Assembly (NCBI GenBank): GCA_014904985.1
Contig: MU129074.1
Coordinates: forward strand, 40,860 to 104,859
From: Hydnum rufescens UP504
Taxonomy: Eukaryota > Basidiomycota > Agaricomycetes > Cantharellales > Hydnaceae
DNA: 64,000 nucleotides
Reading direction: 5' to 3'
Under the pieces are notes generated by a model. It did no database searches, had not been told where the DNA came from, and was given only the letters and a program-made list of their open reading frames with translations. The translations under genes were made by a program, and so were the position numbers. Positions 46,107 to 58,196 of the stretch are shown in pieces. The stretch's first letter is position 1; each line of letters starts with the position of its first letter.

Positions 46107-48518
46107 TAGGGTATTGCATGGGGTCTTGAAACCCGCGGGTTTTGACCCTGCGGGGGAGATCCCTGTGGGGCGGGAGGAACAATGTGGACCCATGGCTAAA
46201 ACCCGCCAAGAACCTGCCAACCCCGGCAATATGTACCAAGGGTTTGAATCAGTCCATGCCATAGATTGATAGTTGGTATGGTGCAGTTGTATTACACCAG
46301 AACTGCTAAGTTACTAGCTAATATTTTACCTCTGGTGCAGTAACTTACTGTTACCATAACTATGTCATTATTTATCACTATTTACTATTATATATACATT
46401 GTATAGCAGTAGGGGCTCAGGGAGCTCAGGATGTGGTTGGTTGTTCAGGGGGGGGAGGTTCTAGTACGGGTTTTCATTGTTGAGGGTTTGGTTGGTTGTT
46501 CATTCGGGACTTGAGCGGTCTCTGTCTCATGATCTGGGATCAAAGATATATACATCAGATTGAAAAATGAAACATACATTCTAGTACCACACACCCGCCC
46601 CAGCGGGTGTGTGGTACCTCGTTTTATTTTGACGGCGGGGTCTGTACGGGCTTGTGCCCGGTTTTTCGTATGGGGGTCTCGCAGGTGCAGGGGGTTCGGC
46701 GGGTGGTGTCAGTCGGATGATCTAGAATAAGTCAAAAGTGACGCAAAAAGGGCAGCTTGCGCTGCCCTTTTTGCGCCACTTACATATAGAGAATTAATTT
46801 TAAAAAAAAACCTTTTAGTACCACACCCGCTCTAGTGGGTGTGGTACTCGTATTGTGCTGCTCGTGTCAATCGAGGGGTCTGTATGGGCTCGTGTCTGGT
46901 TTTTCGTATGGGGGTTGCATGGGGTTTCATTCGAATCGATTCATGGGGGCGGGAGATGATACCATGGTCTCGTGCGGATTAGGAACATCTAGAGTTTTAA
47001 AAAAAAAATGTTAGTTGCTTAAGTTGTAAAACCGGCACAAAAAGAACCGCTTTCACTCTTTTTGTGCAGGTGTATCTACCGAGGGGGGGGAACTCACCTT
47101 ATATAGTACTGCACACCCGCCGCAGCGGGTGTGTGGTATTCATTTTTGTTTGGGGGGTTTTCATTTACCGGGCGGGTGTTCGTTTTGTGGGGTGCCACAG
47201 TGTGGGCATTGGGTCAGGTGTTTGCTCGGGGCTCGTATGGATGATGGGGAGACCTATCATAAAGTAATATGTTAGTTAAAAATAATAATAATAACGGTGC
47301 AAAAGAGCAGCAAAAGCTGCTCTTTTGCACTGTTATTATTATTATTTTTAACTAACATATTACTTTATGATAGGTCTCCCCATCATCCATACGAGCCCCG
47401 AGCAAACACCTGACCCAATGCCCACACTGTGGCACCCCACAAAACGAACACCCGCCCGGTAAATGAAAACCCCCCAAACAAAAATGAATACCACACACCC
47501 GCTGCGGCGGGTGTGCAGTACTATATAAGGTGAGTTCCCCCCCCTCGGTAGATACACCCGCACAAAAAGAGTGAAAGTGGTTCTTTTTGTGCCGGTTTTA
47601 CAACTTAAGCAACTAACATTTTTTTTTTAAAACTCTAGATGTTCCTAATCCGCGCGAGACCATGGTATCATCTCCCGCCCCCGTGAATCGATTCGAATGA
47701 AACCCCATGCAACCCCCATACGAAAAACCAGACACGAGCCCATACAGACCCCTCGATTGACACGAGCAGCACAATACGAGTACCACACCCACTAGAGCGG
47801 GTGTGGTACTAAAAGGTTTTTTTTTAAATTAATTCTCTATATGTAAGTGGCGCAAAAAGGGCAGCGCAAGCTGCCCTTTTTGCATCACTTTTGACTTATT
47901 CTAGATCATCCGACTGACACCACCCGCCGAACCCCCTGCACCTGCGAGACCCCCATACGAAAAACCGGGCACAAGCCCGTACAGACCCCGCCGTCAAAAT
48001 AAAACGAGGTACCACACACCCGCTGGGGCGGGTGTGTGGTACTAGAATGTATGTTTCATTTTTCAATCTGATGTATATATCTTTGATCCCAGATCATGAG
48101 ACAGAGACCGCTCAAGTCCTGAATGAACAACCAACCAAACCCTCAACAATGAAAACCCGTACTAGAACCTCCCCCCCCTGAACAACCAACCACATCCTGA
48201 GCTCCCTGAGCCCTACTGCTATACAATGTATATATAATAGTAAATAGTGATAAATAATGACATAGTTATGGTAACAGTAAGTTACTGCACCAGAGGTAAA
48301 ATATTAGCTAGTAACTTAGCAGTTCTGGTGTAATACAACTGCACCATACCAACTATCAATCTACAGCATGGACTGATTCAAACCCTTGGTACATATTGCC
48401 GGGGTTGGCGGGTTCTTGGCGGGTTTTAGCCATGGGTCCACATTGTTCCTCCCGCCCCATGGGGATCTCCCCCGCAGGGTCAAAACCCGCGGGTTTCAAG
48501 ACCCCATGCAATACCCTA
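46107..48518. repeat. 2.4-kb near-perfect palindrome (fold-back structure)
   Basis: The left arm from TAGGGTATTGCATGGGG (46107) reappears as its reverse complement ending at 48518. The centre is at about 47313, in GAGCAGCAAAAGCTGCTC. The arms are about 1.2 kb and differ at only scattered bases. Inside each arm, smaller hairpins alternate: one type with CCACAC...GTGTGG stems (near 46603, 46833, 47123) and one with poly-A/poly-T GC-box stems (near 46760, 47053, centre 47313). Confidence 0.92.
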
Positions 48519-50600
48519 GCGAGGGGAAGGTCTACGCTGTACAGGATACTTGCATACCGGGAGGATACGTGTCCAAAATTCCAATATACGGTAATTTTGA
48601 TCACCGAAACGGAACACGACTCATCGAGAAACATGTCCTCTGGCGAGGACAGGACAGTTTCCTGGCCTCCACTGACTGTTTAGTCGACACAGCTAACAAA
48701 GTGTACCTGTCCATTGCCAACCCTTCGCCCACGCCCAAGTACGTACAAAAAGGGGAAGTACTAGGTCTAATGCTTGATCCTGTGGCCTGTCTGGCCAAGG
48801 AAGATAGTCTAATGACCAAAGAGAAGGAGCGATTCTATCGATGGGCTGCGCTGGTATGAGCATTAGTGGAAGGGTCCCTCAACCAAAAAGACCTAAATTG
48901 CCCCAACAATGAAGGAAAAGCGGCCCAGTCAATGGCCCCGACTGAGAGCGAAGAACCCAGCAGTTGGGGTCCCAAGACCACTGAATCCAGTAGTTCAGAC
49001 ACGCTCGACTCCAAAGATCTAGAGAAGCTCGTGGACGTGGATCCATCCTTGCCAGCCGAACAAAGAGCCCAGATCTACAAGGTACTATGAAAAAACGAAT
49101 TGGCTTTCGGGTTTGATGGACGATTGGGAAAGCACCCTACCAGGGTGCATATAGAACTCGAAGTGGGGACAAAACCTATTTCGGCAGCGCCATACATTGC
49201 CTCACCCGCCAAACGTGAACTTATCAACAAACAGCTCGACCTATGGTTGAAACAGGGTGTAATCGAACCATCCAACAGCCCTTGGGGAGCCCCTGTACTT
49301 ATCGTACACAAGAACGGCAAGAATTGACTCTGCATAGACTGGAGGAAATTAAACGCAGCCACCATAGCGGACCAGTTCCCCATTCCCCGGCAGACGGACA
49401 TCCTGCAGGCTCTTTCAGGGGCTCAGTACTTGTCCTCCTTTGACACACTAGCAGGTTTCACCCAGCTAGAATTTGACGAAGTCTCCCAGCCCTATACGGC
49501 TATGAGAACTCACCGGGGCCTTCATCAGTTCACTAGAATGCCCTTTGGCTGGCAAAATGGCCTGCCCATCTTCCAACGAGTTATGCAAGAAATTTTATCC
49601 CCCTACTTATGGGTGTTCACTCTAGTCTACATAGACAACATCGTGGTGTATTCCCACTCACTTGAGGAACACCTTAAACACATTGACGCTGTGCTGGATG
49701 CCATCAAAAGATCAGGAATTACCCTGGCACCTCATAAATGCCATGTAGGATATCGTAGCATACGGCTGTTAGACAAAAGGTATCTCAACTAGGTCTATCC
49801 ACAGATGCTGAAAAGGTACGAGCTGTGGCCGCACTAGCCCCTCCCCGGCACCGAAAGGACCTGGAGACCTTTCTAGGAATGACAGTGTATTTTGCTGCCT
49901 ATATTCCTCGCTTCTCAGAATCTGCGGCACCGCTATTCGCACTACTCAGGAAAGGAGTGCCCTGGTACTGGGGGGCCAAACATGAAGAGGCCTACAGGGT
50001 GTTGAAACTAGCCCTCACATCCACACCAGTACGGGGTCACCCGGTCAAAGGATGGGGATACCATCTGTACACAGATGCTTCCGACGTTGCCCTTGCAGGG
50101 GCACTACAGCAGATCCAGCCTATAACCATACAAGACCTACGGGGTACTAAGACTTACGACTGACTACAGAAGGCCTACAATGACAAGAGTCCTATTCCCA
50201 AACTCACAATTAAACTATCAGACACACACGATGACCGATCCCCAACGAATGACTGGGCCCAGAACTTCGAAGATACCGTTGTATTTGTGGAACGGGTTAT
50301 TGCATATTGGAGTTGCATGTGCAAAGCCGCTGAGACGCATTACTACGCCACCGAACAGGAAGCCCTAGCTGCCAAAGACAGCCTGATCTGGTTCCTACCC
50401 TTCATCGAAGGAGAACATATATTACTAGTAACCGATCACGCAGCACTACAATGGGCAAAAACTTACGAGAATGTGAATCGACGCCTTAGCACGTGGGGGG
50501 CAGTATTTGTGGCCTTTCCAGGTATGGCGATTGTACACCGTCCAGGCCAAGTGCACTCCAATGTGGACCCCCTGTCAAGATTGGAATCAACGGCTGAGGT
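48519..50600 (+). pseudogene. pol of the chromovirus: linker, reverse transcriptase, RNase H
   Basis: Frame resumes at EGKVYAVQDTCIPGG. RT follows, with FGFDGRLGKHPTRVH, LCIDWRKLN (the codon before it is TGA where Arg or Lys is expected), FDTLAGFTQLEF and FTRMPFGWQNG. The catalytic box reads VYIDNIVVYS, so the second Asp of the usual YIDD is Asn. A one-base frameshift lies near 49770. RNase H shows LYTDASDVALAGALQQ, THYYATEQEALA and LLVTDHAALQW. In-frame TGA codons at about 48859, 49090, 49327 and 50163. No protease domain is seen upstream. The element cannot make RT from this copy. Confidence 0.88.
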
Positions 50601-52416
50601 AGTATCCCCCATGGACCAAAATATTCCAGAACTTGTAGCCAACGAGGATAGTCAAGCCAAGAGCTGGAACCGTTACATGCACTCCCCCAGCCTTGGGAAA
50701 GCCGTATTTGTCCAAACGAGAGCCCAGGCAAAGGCCCAACCTGGTGCCACAGGGCCGACAATCCCTGTCCCAAGTAATGCGGGGGAAGTCATGCAAGAGG
50801 ATACAGAACCACAACGCCTTCCAAGAAGAGCACCAGGGCTAAACCTAGCAGTCTCATTGGAGATTATATGTCAATTTCAGGAAGGTTACAAGCACAATCC
50901 TGAGTTTAAGGCTATATGGGCCCGAACAAATCCCACGATGGGGGAGGAAAACGTTCCAGATCCGAACATTGAAATTGAGCAATTTCGACGTTTTGCACGA
51001 GGACATAACGGACTGATACTTTTTAAGAATGCCGATAATCAGTTCAGGCTCTGCATACCACGGAACAAACAATTGGACCTGGTCAAAGAGGCGCATGACT
51101 CCCCCCATGAAGCAGCGCATGGGTGGTGGGGAAAAACTCTGGAAGTGCTACAACGAGGTTACTACTGGAAGTCCATGCGAAAGGATGTTATACGGTATTG
51201 TGACACCTGCGACGTATGTCAAAAAACCAAACACGATAGGTCAGGGTCTAAAGGTTACCTGGCCCCGATTGAAGTCCCCAGCCTGCCATTTGAAGTGATC
51301 AGCATGGACTTCGTGACAGGACTACCTGAATCGAAGGGGCACGACGCTATACTCGTAGTAGTGGACAAACTTACCAAGTATGGAATGTTCATACCAACGA
51401 CCACACAGGTCACGGCTGCCCGAGTAGCGACTTTGCTATACCGAGAAGTATACAAACATTTCGGGTTGCCCAAACGGATAGTGAGCGATCGCGACCCTCG
51501 GTTCATAAGCAACTTTTGGCGGGCACTGGCCAACTATTTTGACACCTGACTGGCTATGTCCACGTCACACCATCCTCAAACAGATGGCCAGACGGAGGTC
51601 ATGAACCAACATCTGGAGACCATGATTCGGTGTTATGTGAGCGCTGATCGTATGGACTGGGTCGACTGGCTAGACGTGTTGGCCTCCGCCTACAACCAGG
51701 CAGTGCACTCGTCCACCCAAGCCGCCCCCGCAGAACTATTATTAGGGTACATTCCCTGGACTCCTCTACGACTATTACAGGAGGAAGCCGAACCCCTGCA
51801 AACGACCAGCCCCCTGGCCGACAGTAGAATAAATGCTCTCAGAGTACGACGAGATCTAGCCAGAGACGCTATAGTGAGGTCGGCCGATACTCAAGCCTAC
51901 CAGTACGACAAAAAACGTCGAGCCGTACTATACAAAATAGGCGACGAAGTACTAATAAACCCCCATACCCTAGAACTAGTGGATGTTAAGGGTACAGGTC
52001 GCAAGTTCATGCAACGTCGCATAGGGCCTTTTGAGATCACGGAAGTGGTCAGCCCCACGGCTTACCGGTTAAGGCTGCCCGATTCCATGCCAATGCATAA
52101 TGTGGTCAATCTAGAGCACCTGACACTGTATAGACGGTCGGAAGACAAGGACTGCCCCCGACTCACAAACCCATGGGACAGACTACGGTCTTCAGAAGAG
52201 TACGAGGTGGATGAAATTATTGACCATCGACACAATAAACAAAAACGTTCGATTGAATACCTAGTCCGTTGGTTAGGCTATGGCCCAGAACACGACTCCT
52301 GGCAATCCAGCCGTGACCTAAGAAACGCCCCGGAGGCCCTACAGGAATACCATAGGAAAAAGGCACCCCCTATACCTAAGGCCACCACTCCCATTGAGAT
52401 CTACTTCTTGGGTTAG
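50601..52416 (+). pseudogene. Integrase with chromodomain (chromovirus)
   Basis: HHCC finger (HDSPHEAAHGWWGKTLEV, CDTCDVCQ), DDE core (MDFVTGLPESKG, IVSDRDPRF, HHPQTDGQTEVMNQHLE), GPF motif (RRIGPFEITEVV) and a C-terminal chromodomain (YEVDEIIDHRH, IEYLVRWLGYGPEHDSWQ). The chromodomain in this lineage targets integration to histone-marked chromatin. One nonsense TGA at 51547-51549 follows YFDT, where Arg is expected before LAMSTSHH. The natural stop is TAG at 52414. Confidence 0.9.
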
Positions 52417-52460
52417 CCGAACAGCACACTCCAAACACGCGCCGACCATACTGCCATATC

Positions 52461-54311
52461 ATGATCTCCCGTACCAACTTCAACGATCCACAGCCAGCCT
52501 GTTACATGGGTAGCCAACATCACGGCTACACGTTCTGGGACACAACGGCTGGAGTCTTCATGCCACCGACGCTGCAGCTTACACGAACGGGACACATGGG
52601 CATACGCGACTTCCTGGGCCGTAGGCCTTCGTACGAGCTAATCTCTGTCTCTCCCCCCAGTAGTCTACTTTTGGCCTTTGTCCCCACCTTCCTCCAACCC
52701 ATATGCGATGTGCAATACGAGAACAAACAGTTCTTTGTACGCAAAGAATGCCTAGACACCCTACGGGCTTCCTGGGAGTACGCTTGGACCCAGGCAGACA
52801 AAAACGAGCACGAGTCAAAGTTCCTGATCCCCAGTCTGGCCAGGGACCTGCGTTATTGCATCAATGCACCTAACTGTCCCAGATTCGAAAACTTGTTCAA
52901 ACCATGGTACTTCAGCGATGCTCTCCACGCCCGATACCTGCAAATCACTCAAGTAATCGCGATCCTCTTAGCCTACTCCAACTACACCAAGGCCCACCAC
53001 CAGTTTGTCGACCCCCACCCTCCCTACGACAAACTCGAAGACATTCCCCCGATCTTGTGGTACCTAAGTGCTCCAGCAGGATTCGTCTGGGACAAACCGA
53101 CAGACGAAATTAAGGCAACCCTGCTGTGGAAACAACTTCACGCCTATCACCTGCATGCCTACGTAGATTCTGCCCGTAGCATCGACTCGATACAGGTGGA
53201 GCCCGAGGCCAGAACGATGCTGCTACAAGATGGGTACTTCGCCACCAACGAGGCTCGCCAAAAAGAACCCCTCCTACTCTGTGACAACTACGAAGGGGAG
53301 GTCCCTGCCTTCCCAGGCATTGAGGATCGCGAATCATATGCATGGCAGGACACATTCCCAGGCCCCCCGCCCCGCCCCGACAACTTCGATGTACTGGACA
53401 ATGTAACAAAGTTACTATATTCAGCACGTTACTACCGACCAGATGGCACATTCATGACCGCCGCGGAACGAAAAGCAACTACGACTACTCCTCAGGGTAC
53501 GGAAGACACCAACATCCCAGCCCAAAGTACATCCGGCCCTACGGAAAATACTACAGGCTCCGCCAGTTCCCCATTCGACATGGATATGGACTCGCCGACC
53601 TGGGAAGATGCTCCCCAAGGAGCAAACACGCCGTCCACGTCACAAGTAAGTCAGCCAGACGCTGGCATTTGGTGGGAAGGATTGCCCAATCCGGCGACCC
53701 AAGCTACCATCACCTACGGAGCAGAACCCAGACCGCGACCTGGCCAGGGTTTCAGACCTGCCCCCCGAGGACGGTCCCACGACCCACGCTTGGGCCCCAA
53801 CTGTATTCCCGGACCCCTAGAAGAGGATAGACACTGGAGGCCACAGAATGACCAGTCTTCCCACTCCAGGCCACCACGACGATCCTCGCCAGACCCTCGA
53901 GCGCACTCCAGAGACTTAGCGCCTGACAACACCGGCGAAAGAAGACGCTCCCCTCCCCGGACCCTTGAGTGCTACCACCCCCTGGCCCCTAGGGAACTTC
54001 CTGATACGTATGCTCCAAACCAGTCCTTAGCTTCAGCGTGACCTCAAATAGTGGGCCGAGCGCTGTACGTCAACGCCACCGATGGGACATGGCTCGAAGC
54101 TCCCATCATCCACCTGGCACCGACTCATCCGGGGCCGGATCGACTCGATCAACGCTTGCGCATGGAACTAGAGCTAGCCCGCGCAGGGTCCAGTGGGTTG
54201 CAACGCCAAACCATACGCTCTGAAACCCAACGTGATCAATACTACAGAACCAATGATAGCGACAAGGATCCCGACCCACGACGCCACAGAGGGTATTCCT
54301 CACGACGCTAG
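52461..54311 (+). CDS. Extra 3' ORF of the chromovirus (unknown function)
   Basis: Lies between integrase and 3' LTR, same strand. Open for 526 codons to TGA at 54039-54041, and the same frame reopens at once for another 87 codons (MGRALYVNATDGTWLEAPI to RRHRGYSSRR). The original product was therefore probably about 617 residues with a single later nonsense change. The N-terminal half is globular and aromatic-rich (YTFWDTTAGVFMPPTLQL; FLQPICDVQYENKQFFVR). The C-terminal part is disordered and Arg/Pro/Ser-rich. No membrane segment, signal peptide or known domain is visible, so I do not call it an envelope. It is better preserved than gag or pol. Confidence 0.7.
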
Positions 54312-54340
54312 ATACTCACACCTGTAGGAATGGGGGGCAT

Positions 54341-54815
54341 TGTTAGTAGCGTGAAATTCTCACGACGGCAGGGCCGTCTGTCATCATATCTATCACGCCG
54401 GTTCTGTACTCTTTCATCATTGAACCCCTCTCTTCCCTTTTCTTTTCTTCTTTTTCCCTTCCGCCACCAAAACCAGTGGAAAGCTTCTCCCACAGGGAGT
54501 TTGGTGCTGCCCCGGGTTTAGCTAGATTCCTTGCTTACGTAATAGCATAGATTCGTTGTACTAGCTTACCCGGCAAGCCCCGAAAAGATATCTTTTTACT
54601 TTCCTGCAACTCATGCCTTTGCGCGGTGCTGGAACAGCACCCTGTGCAACAGGCCAACTTCTTCCGTAATGAGACCCACTATGGACTCTCTAGAAATACC
54701 GTCTAAGGCTAGTACTACATCCTTATATGTGCTTGCGAGCCCCCAACCGGGACCCGAACCCCTGCCTGGGAGTTCCCTACTGTCAACTCTTAATTCGGAT
54801 ACGACCAAATTAACA
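54341..54815 (+). repeat. 3' LTR of the chromovirus
   Basis: 475 bp, same length and ends as the 5' LTR, followed by GGAAG (54816-54820). Confidence 0.95.
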
Positions 54816-54820
54816 GGAAG

Positions 54821-56809
54821 TCACCAAGACACATTTTTTTAGACTTTTTCAATTTCAGGGGGTGTGGAAATTTAATGACTGAGAGCAAGAGGGAAAGCTA
54901 TCCTAAGATCCCTACATTGATGCAGCAGTTTGACTTGGATTTTCTTACAGGATGCATGTTCTCCCTGGATGCCAGTGAGGCCATGTCTGTGATAAAGAGT
55001 TTGAGTTGCTGGGGAACCCCTACTGCACCCTCAAAAAGCACCTCTTAGATGATCCAACCAAAGTCACAAGACTCAACTGCAAATAGGATTTTTTGAACAA
55101 GATCCACTTGCCAAGCTGACCCAGTGGTGGATTGATCTCATCAATGGTGCCCTTTGGAAATAATCCTGCAGTGAGGACATTGGATCTGACCCATTTCACT
55201 CAATTTTTGTCACACATTCAAATCAGTGTACAGCAATGTTGACATACAACATACATTCCAGTTAGTCATGTCCAGCGATATTGCAATAAAAACTTGAGTT
55301 TCCCACCAATACTCAGTCCCATTTCTCATATGTGATACTGTTGTCTGTAGGTGGTGTCTCTAATAACTCTGACAATTCATCTGACAAGCTGTAAGTGGTG
55401 TACTTAGTGTATTCTTATAGGCTTATCAACCACACTACCAATGACCCAAAGTGGCATTCATAGACAGAAGAAAAGACAGCTCTTGCCAGTATTTTCTCTT
55501 CCCTATGTAACTACTCTACTTATACAAGATGCTTATGTAATATTATATGATCTGCCATTTGTTGCATGAGTCAATTGATCATCTTTCCTGTGAGGGACCA
55601 GCACACTGCCATGTCAGGGTGACACAGCTGTCAAAACCTGTGGCTGCTCTTCTTGCCCACTTGTCAACTCAGTCAGCCACAAATGTAGGTCTAGTTAGAT
55701 ATTTATGAGCCTTGCATTTATATAGTCTAACTAGAGGTTTTGATGCTGGGGCCCCTTGGGCTGGCTGGGGTGATTTAAGACCCTGGCACAGGGGCCCCTG
55801 CCTCCCACCTTAGAGGAACTGGAAAATATAGTCATGAGGGGGAGTCAAATAACACTGTGGGCAGAATGCAGACTTGCAGGACAGTGGGCCATATGGGCTT
55901 ATTGGGGATAGTGTGCTCCATTTATAATTATTTCCTGGGTCAGTGGGGTCACAGGTTTCACTTGGTGGTCCTGTGCTTCATTCTTATTAACTTGTTTCTT
56001 TATTGATTTATTTAAAAATCCAATTAACAAAAAACATACCACACCCTGGTGGGTGTGTTACTGTCTATGGAAATCCAAAAAAAAATACTACATAGTAGCA
56101 CCACACACCCACCCTAGCAGGTGGGTGGTACAGGGGGCTGGGCTTGGTGATTCACTGTTGGGTGGGTCATTGTTGGGGAGGGTTGTCATTCTGGGAGCTT
56201 CAATTTGGATCTTAAAATAATAGCATACATTAGTAAAAAAATTTGAAGTCATGCAAAAGGTGCTGCTTGGGGTGCTCCTTTTGTGTCACTGTACATATAG
56301 AAATTGAAAAAAAATACCTTGTAGTACCACACACCCACCAAAGTGGGTGTGTGTGAGAGGATATTGGCAAACACCAACACCTCTCACATTACATAATCAT
56401 ATCACATTACAAATCATCCTTGGTATATTAGGTAGTGATAGAACCTTTTGTATCATCTTTTTGCCTTGGTCAGTCATCTAAGCCTACCCAGTTAGGTACC
56501 ACTTCTGGGGCAGATAATGGTACCTAAGTTGGTCCCATCACTATTCCAGCCAAAATGGCCATTTTTATGATTTCACCTCCTGGCCCAGAATTGGCCAAAA
56601 TGGCCAAAAAATGGCTGAAACTGGGACTTAGAGAATCTCAGACTTGCAGGCTTATCAGGGATAATAGGTTCCATTTATAATTATTTATTTATTATCACTA
56701 TATTATACTTATGCTACCACAGGTCAGCAGGGTTTCATTCAGGAGTCCAGTGTTTTCATTCTTATTATTTATTTATTTATTTAAAATTATACCACACCCA
56801 CTCTGGTGT
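54821..56809. other. CpG-depleted intergenic DNA with scattered hairpins
   Basis: No gene is visible to about 55990; the sequence is CpG-poor. From about 56030 hairpins of the CCACACCC...GGGTGTG type (56040-56065, 56098-56130, 56325-56352) and one AAAAGG...CCTTTT type (56250-56290) appear, related to those in the 46107-48518 palindrome. Confidence 0.5.
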
Positions 56810-58196
56810 TGTTGGAGGGACAAATCCCTACTATGTACAAACCCTATCCAAGGACGATCTTTCAAACAAATGAACCATTTTCTATGTCAATCTGGACGTC
56901 AATTCCCATGCCATCATTCATTTGAGAACAAGCCTGAATCCCATACGCCTAATACCCACGAATCCATGCCATTCCTTTGTTTGCGCACGAGCCAATTTAT
57001 TATGTATCCATGGCACTTCAACAGGCCACCCTAAATTCCACCTTTTTATGCCATACCTCAATGTGGCAATAGCAATTCAACTTGCTTGCTTTGTTTGACC
57101 TTCAATCAGTCTCCACTTCTGATACACACTTCCTGTTGCCTCAAGGGTGACTCTAACAAATTGTGATTATGTAACACAATGGATTACACACCCCGGGCCT
57201 TGATTCCGACTCGCGGACCTGTCACATGACAAATAGGGGCTAATGTGGTGCTCTCAAGGAGTAAATGCGAAATATCTCCCTCAGTTTTGATCAGATCGAC
57301 TAGGCAAGATAGCGCCCAGAAAGCTACGATTCACACCATTCATACGATACCAAACACAAGCCGAACGAATCAAAACTGCCCCTTCCAGGTTGATTTTACT
57401 ATGTGTTTCATATATCCCTTCAGTATTCTTTGATTTTCTCAGTCAGTTTTGATCCAATTCGTTCGGGACAAGCACACATAGAAAGCTGTCGACAGTCCGC
57501 ATCCAATGGTACCAAGGGAAAAACGAGCAGATTAAAACTCGGCTCTCTACAATTTAACTCCCCCATGTCTCATTCCATTATTGCCTCCGCTTTTTTTGAT
57601 TATTAATGGCAATGATTCTCTGCCCCTCTTATATCCGATGAAGGGTACGTCTAGGGAGACCAGTTACACCATTCCTCAAGGGATTTGGTCCAGTAGAAGA
57701 GGAGGAATACCTTGGTTAAGCCATATTCTCCTATTCTCACTTGTTAATTGAATATCTCCTTCAGTTTTGAAGCTTTTGACTTGATTTCTTTTTCCTCATT
57801 TTCGCCTTAATCCCACCTTTCCGCCAGTTACCATAGCATTTTCTGTGATGTATATTAAGTGCAGGAGATGCAAATTTCTATCGTCTTTCCCCCCATCCCC
57901 AGTTGAAAAGCTAGTTGAACTGCTGCTGGTGTCAGGGTAAATTCCAAAACTCAACCCCCACTAATCACACTTTTGATAGGCTCTCAAGAGGAGGACCTAG
58001 AGTGTGATTCCCTGATTTAACAACCCCTTCATTTATTGTCTGGATAGGCTCCATCTATACAGGACAATTCTACCCATCCAAACACCCTTCCTTCCCTCAG
58101 ACCCTAACATTCGGATTGGCCCCGTGATCCCCCTTCTTTGTCCTCATTTCCATTTTGTGGACTGTAGCTGGTTTCTTCCACAGTTTCCCACTTACA
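56810..58196 (+). mobile_element. Solo LTR (about 1.39 kb), forward orientation
   Basis: Starts TGTTGGAGGGAC and ends CCCACTTACA. It is flanked by GTGT on both sides (56806-56809 and 58197-58200). Removing it restores one CCACACCC...GGTGTGTGG hairpin, so it inserted into the loop side of such a hairpin. It is homologous in inverse orientation to 61686-63064. Confidence 0.8.

Larger units (their letters stand above)
41404..54820 (+). mobile_element. Ty3/Gypsy chromovirus, complete but inactivated, with target duplications
   Basis: Two 475-bp LTRs (41409-41883 and 54341-54815), each starting TGTTAG and ending TTAACA, are flanked by GGAAG at 41404-41408 and 54816-54820. Internal order: gag with zinc knuckle, pol with RT, RNase H and integrase, chromodomain, then an extra ORF. 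This is the order of a chromovirus. The protease region is missing where foreign DNA (about 44468-48518) is nested. The coding frames are interrupted by in-frame stops that are TGA in every case I located (about 42800, 43343, 43856, 48859, 49090, 49327, 50163, 51549, 54041), plus at least two frameshifts (about 42700-42770 and 49770). Confidence 0.93.

Noticed and set aside
46740..47890. B-type hairpins with T-rich ends as rho-independent terminators
   Set aside because: Fungal nuclear DNA does not use them, and the stems are symmetric and not placed after genes.
52526..53451. Minus-strand frames opposite the extra retrotransposon ORF
   Set aside because: They are shadows of the long plus-strand frame and lack motifs.
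41404..54820. TGA recoded as an amino acid
   Set aside because: Host genes in the window end normally at TGA (for example MON2 at 23057), and the TGA sites fit CGA deamination.
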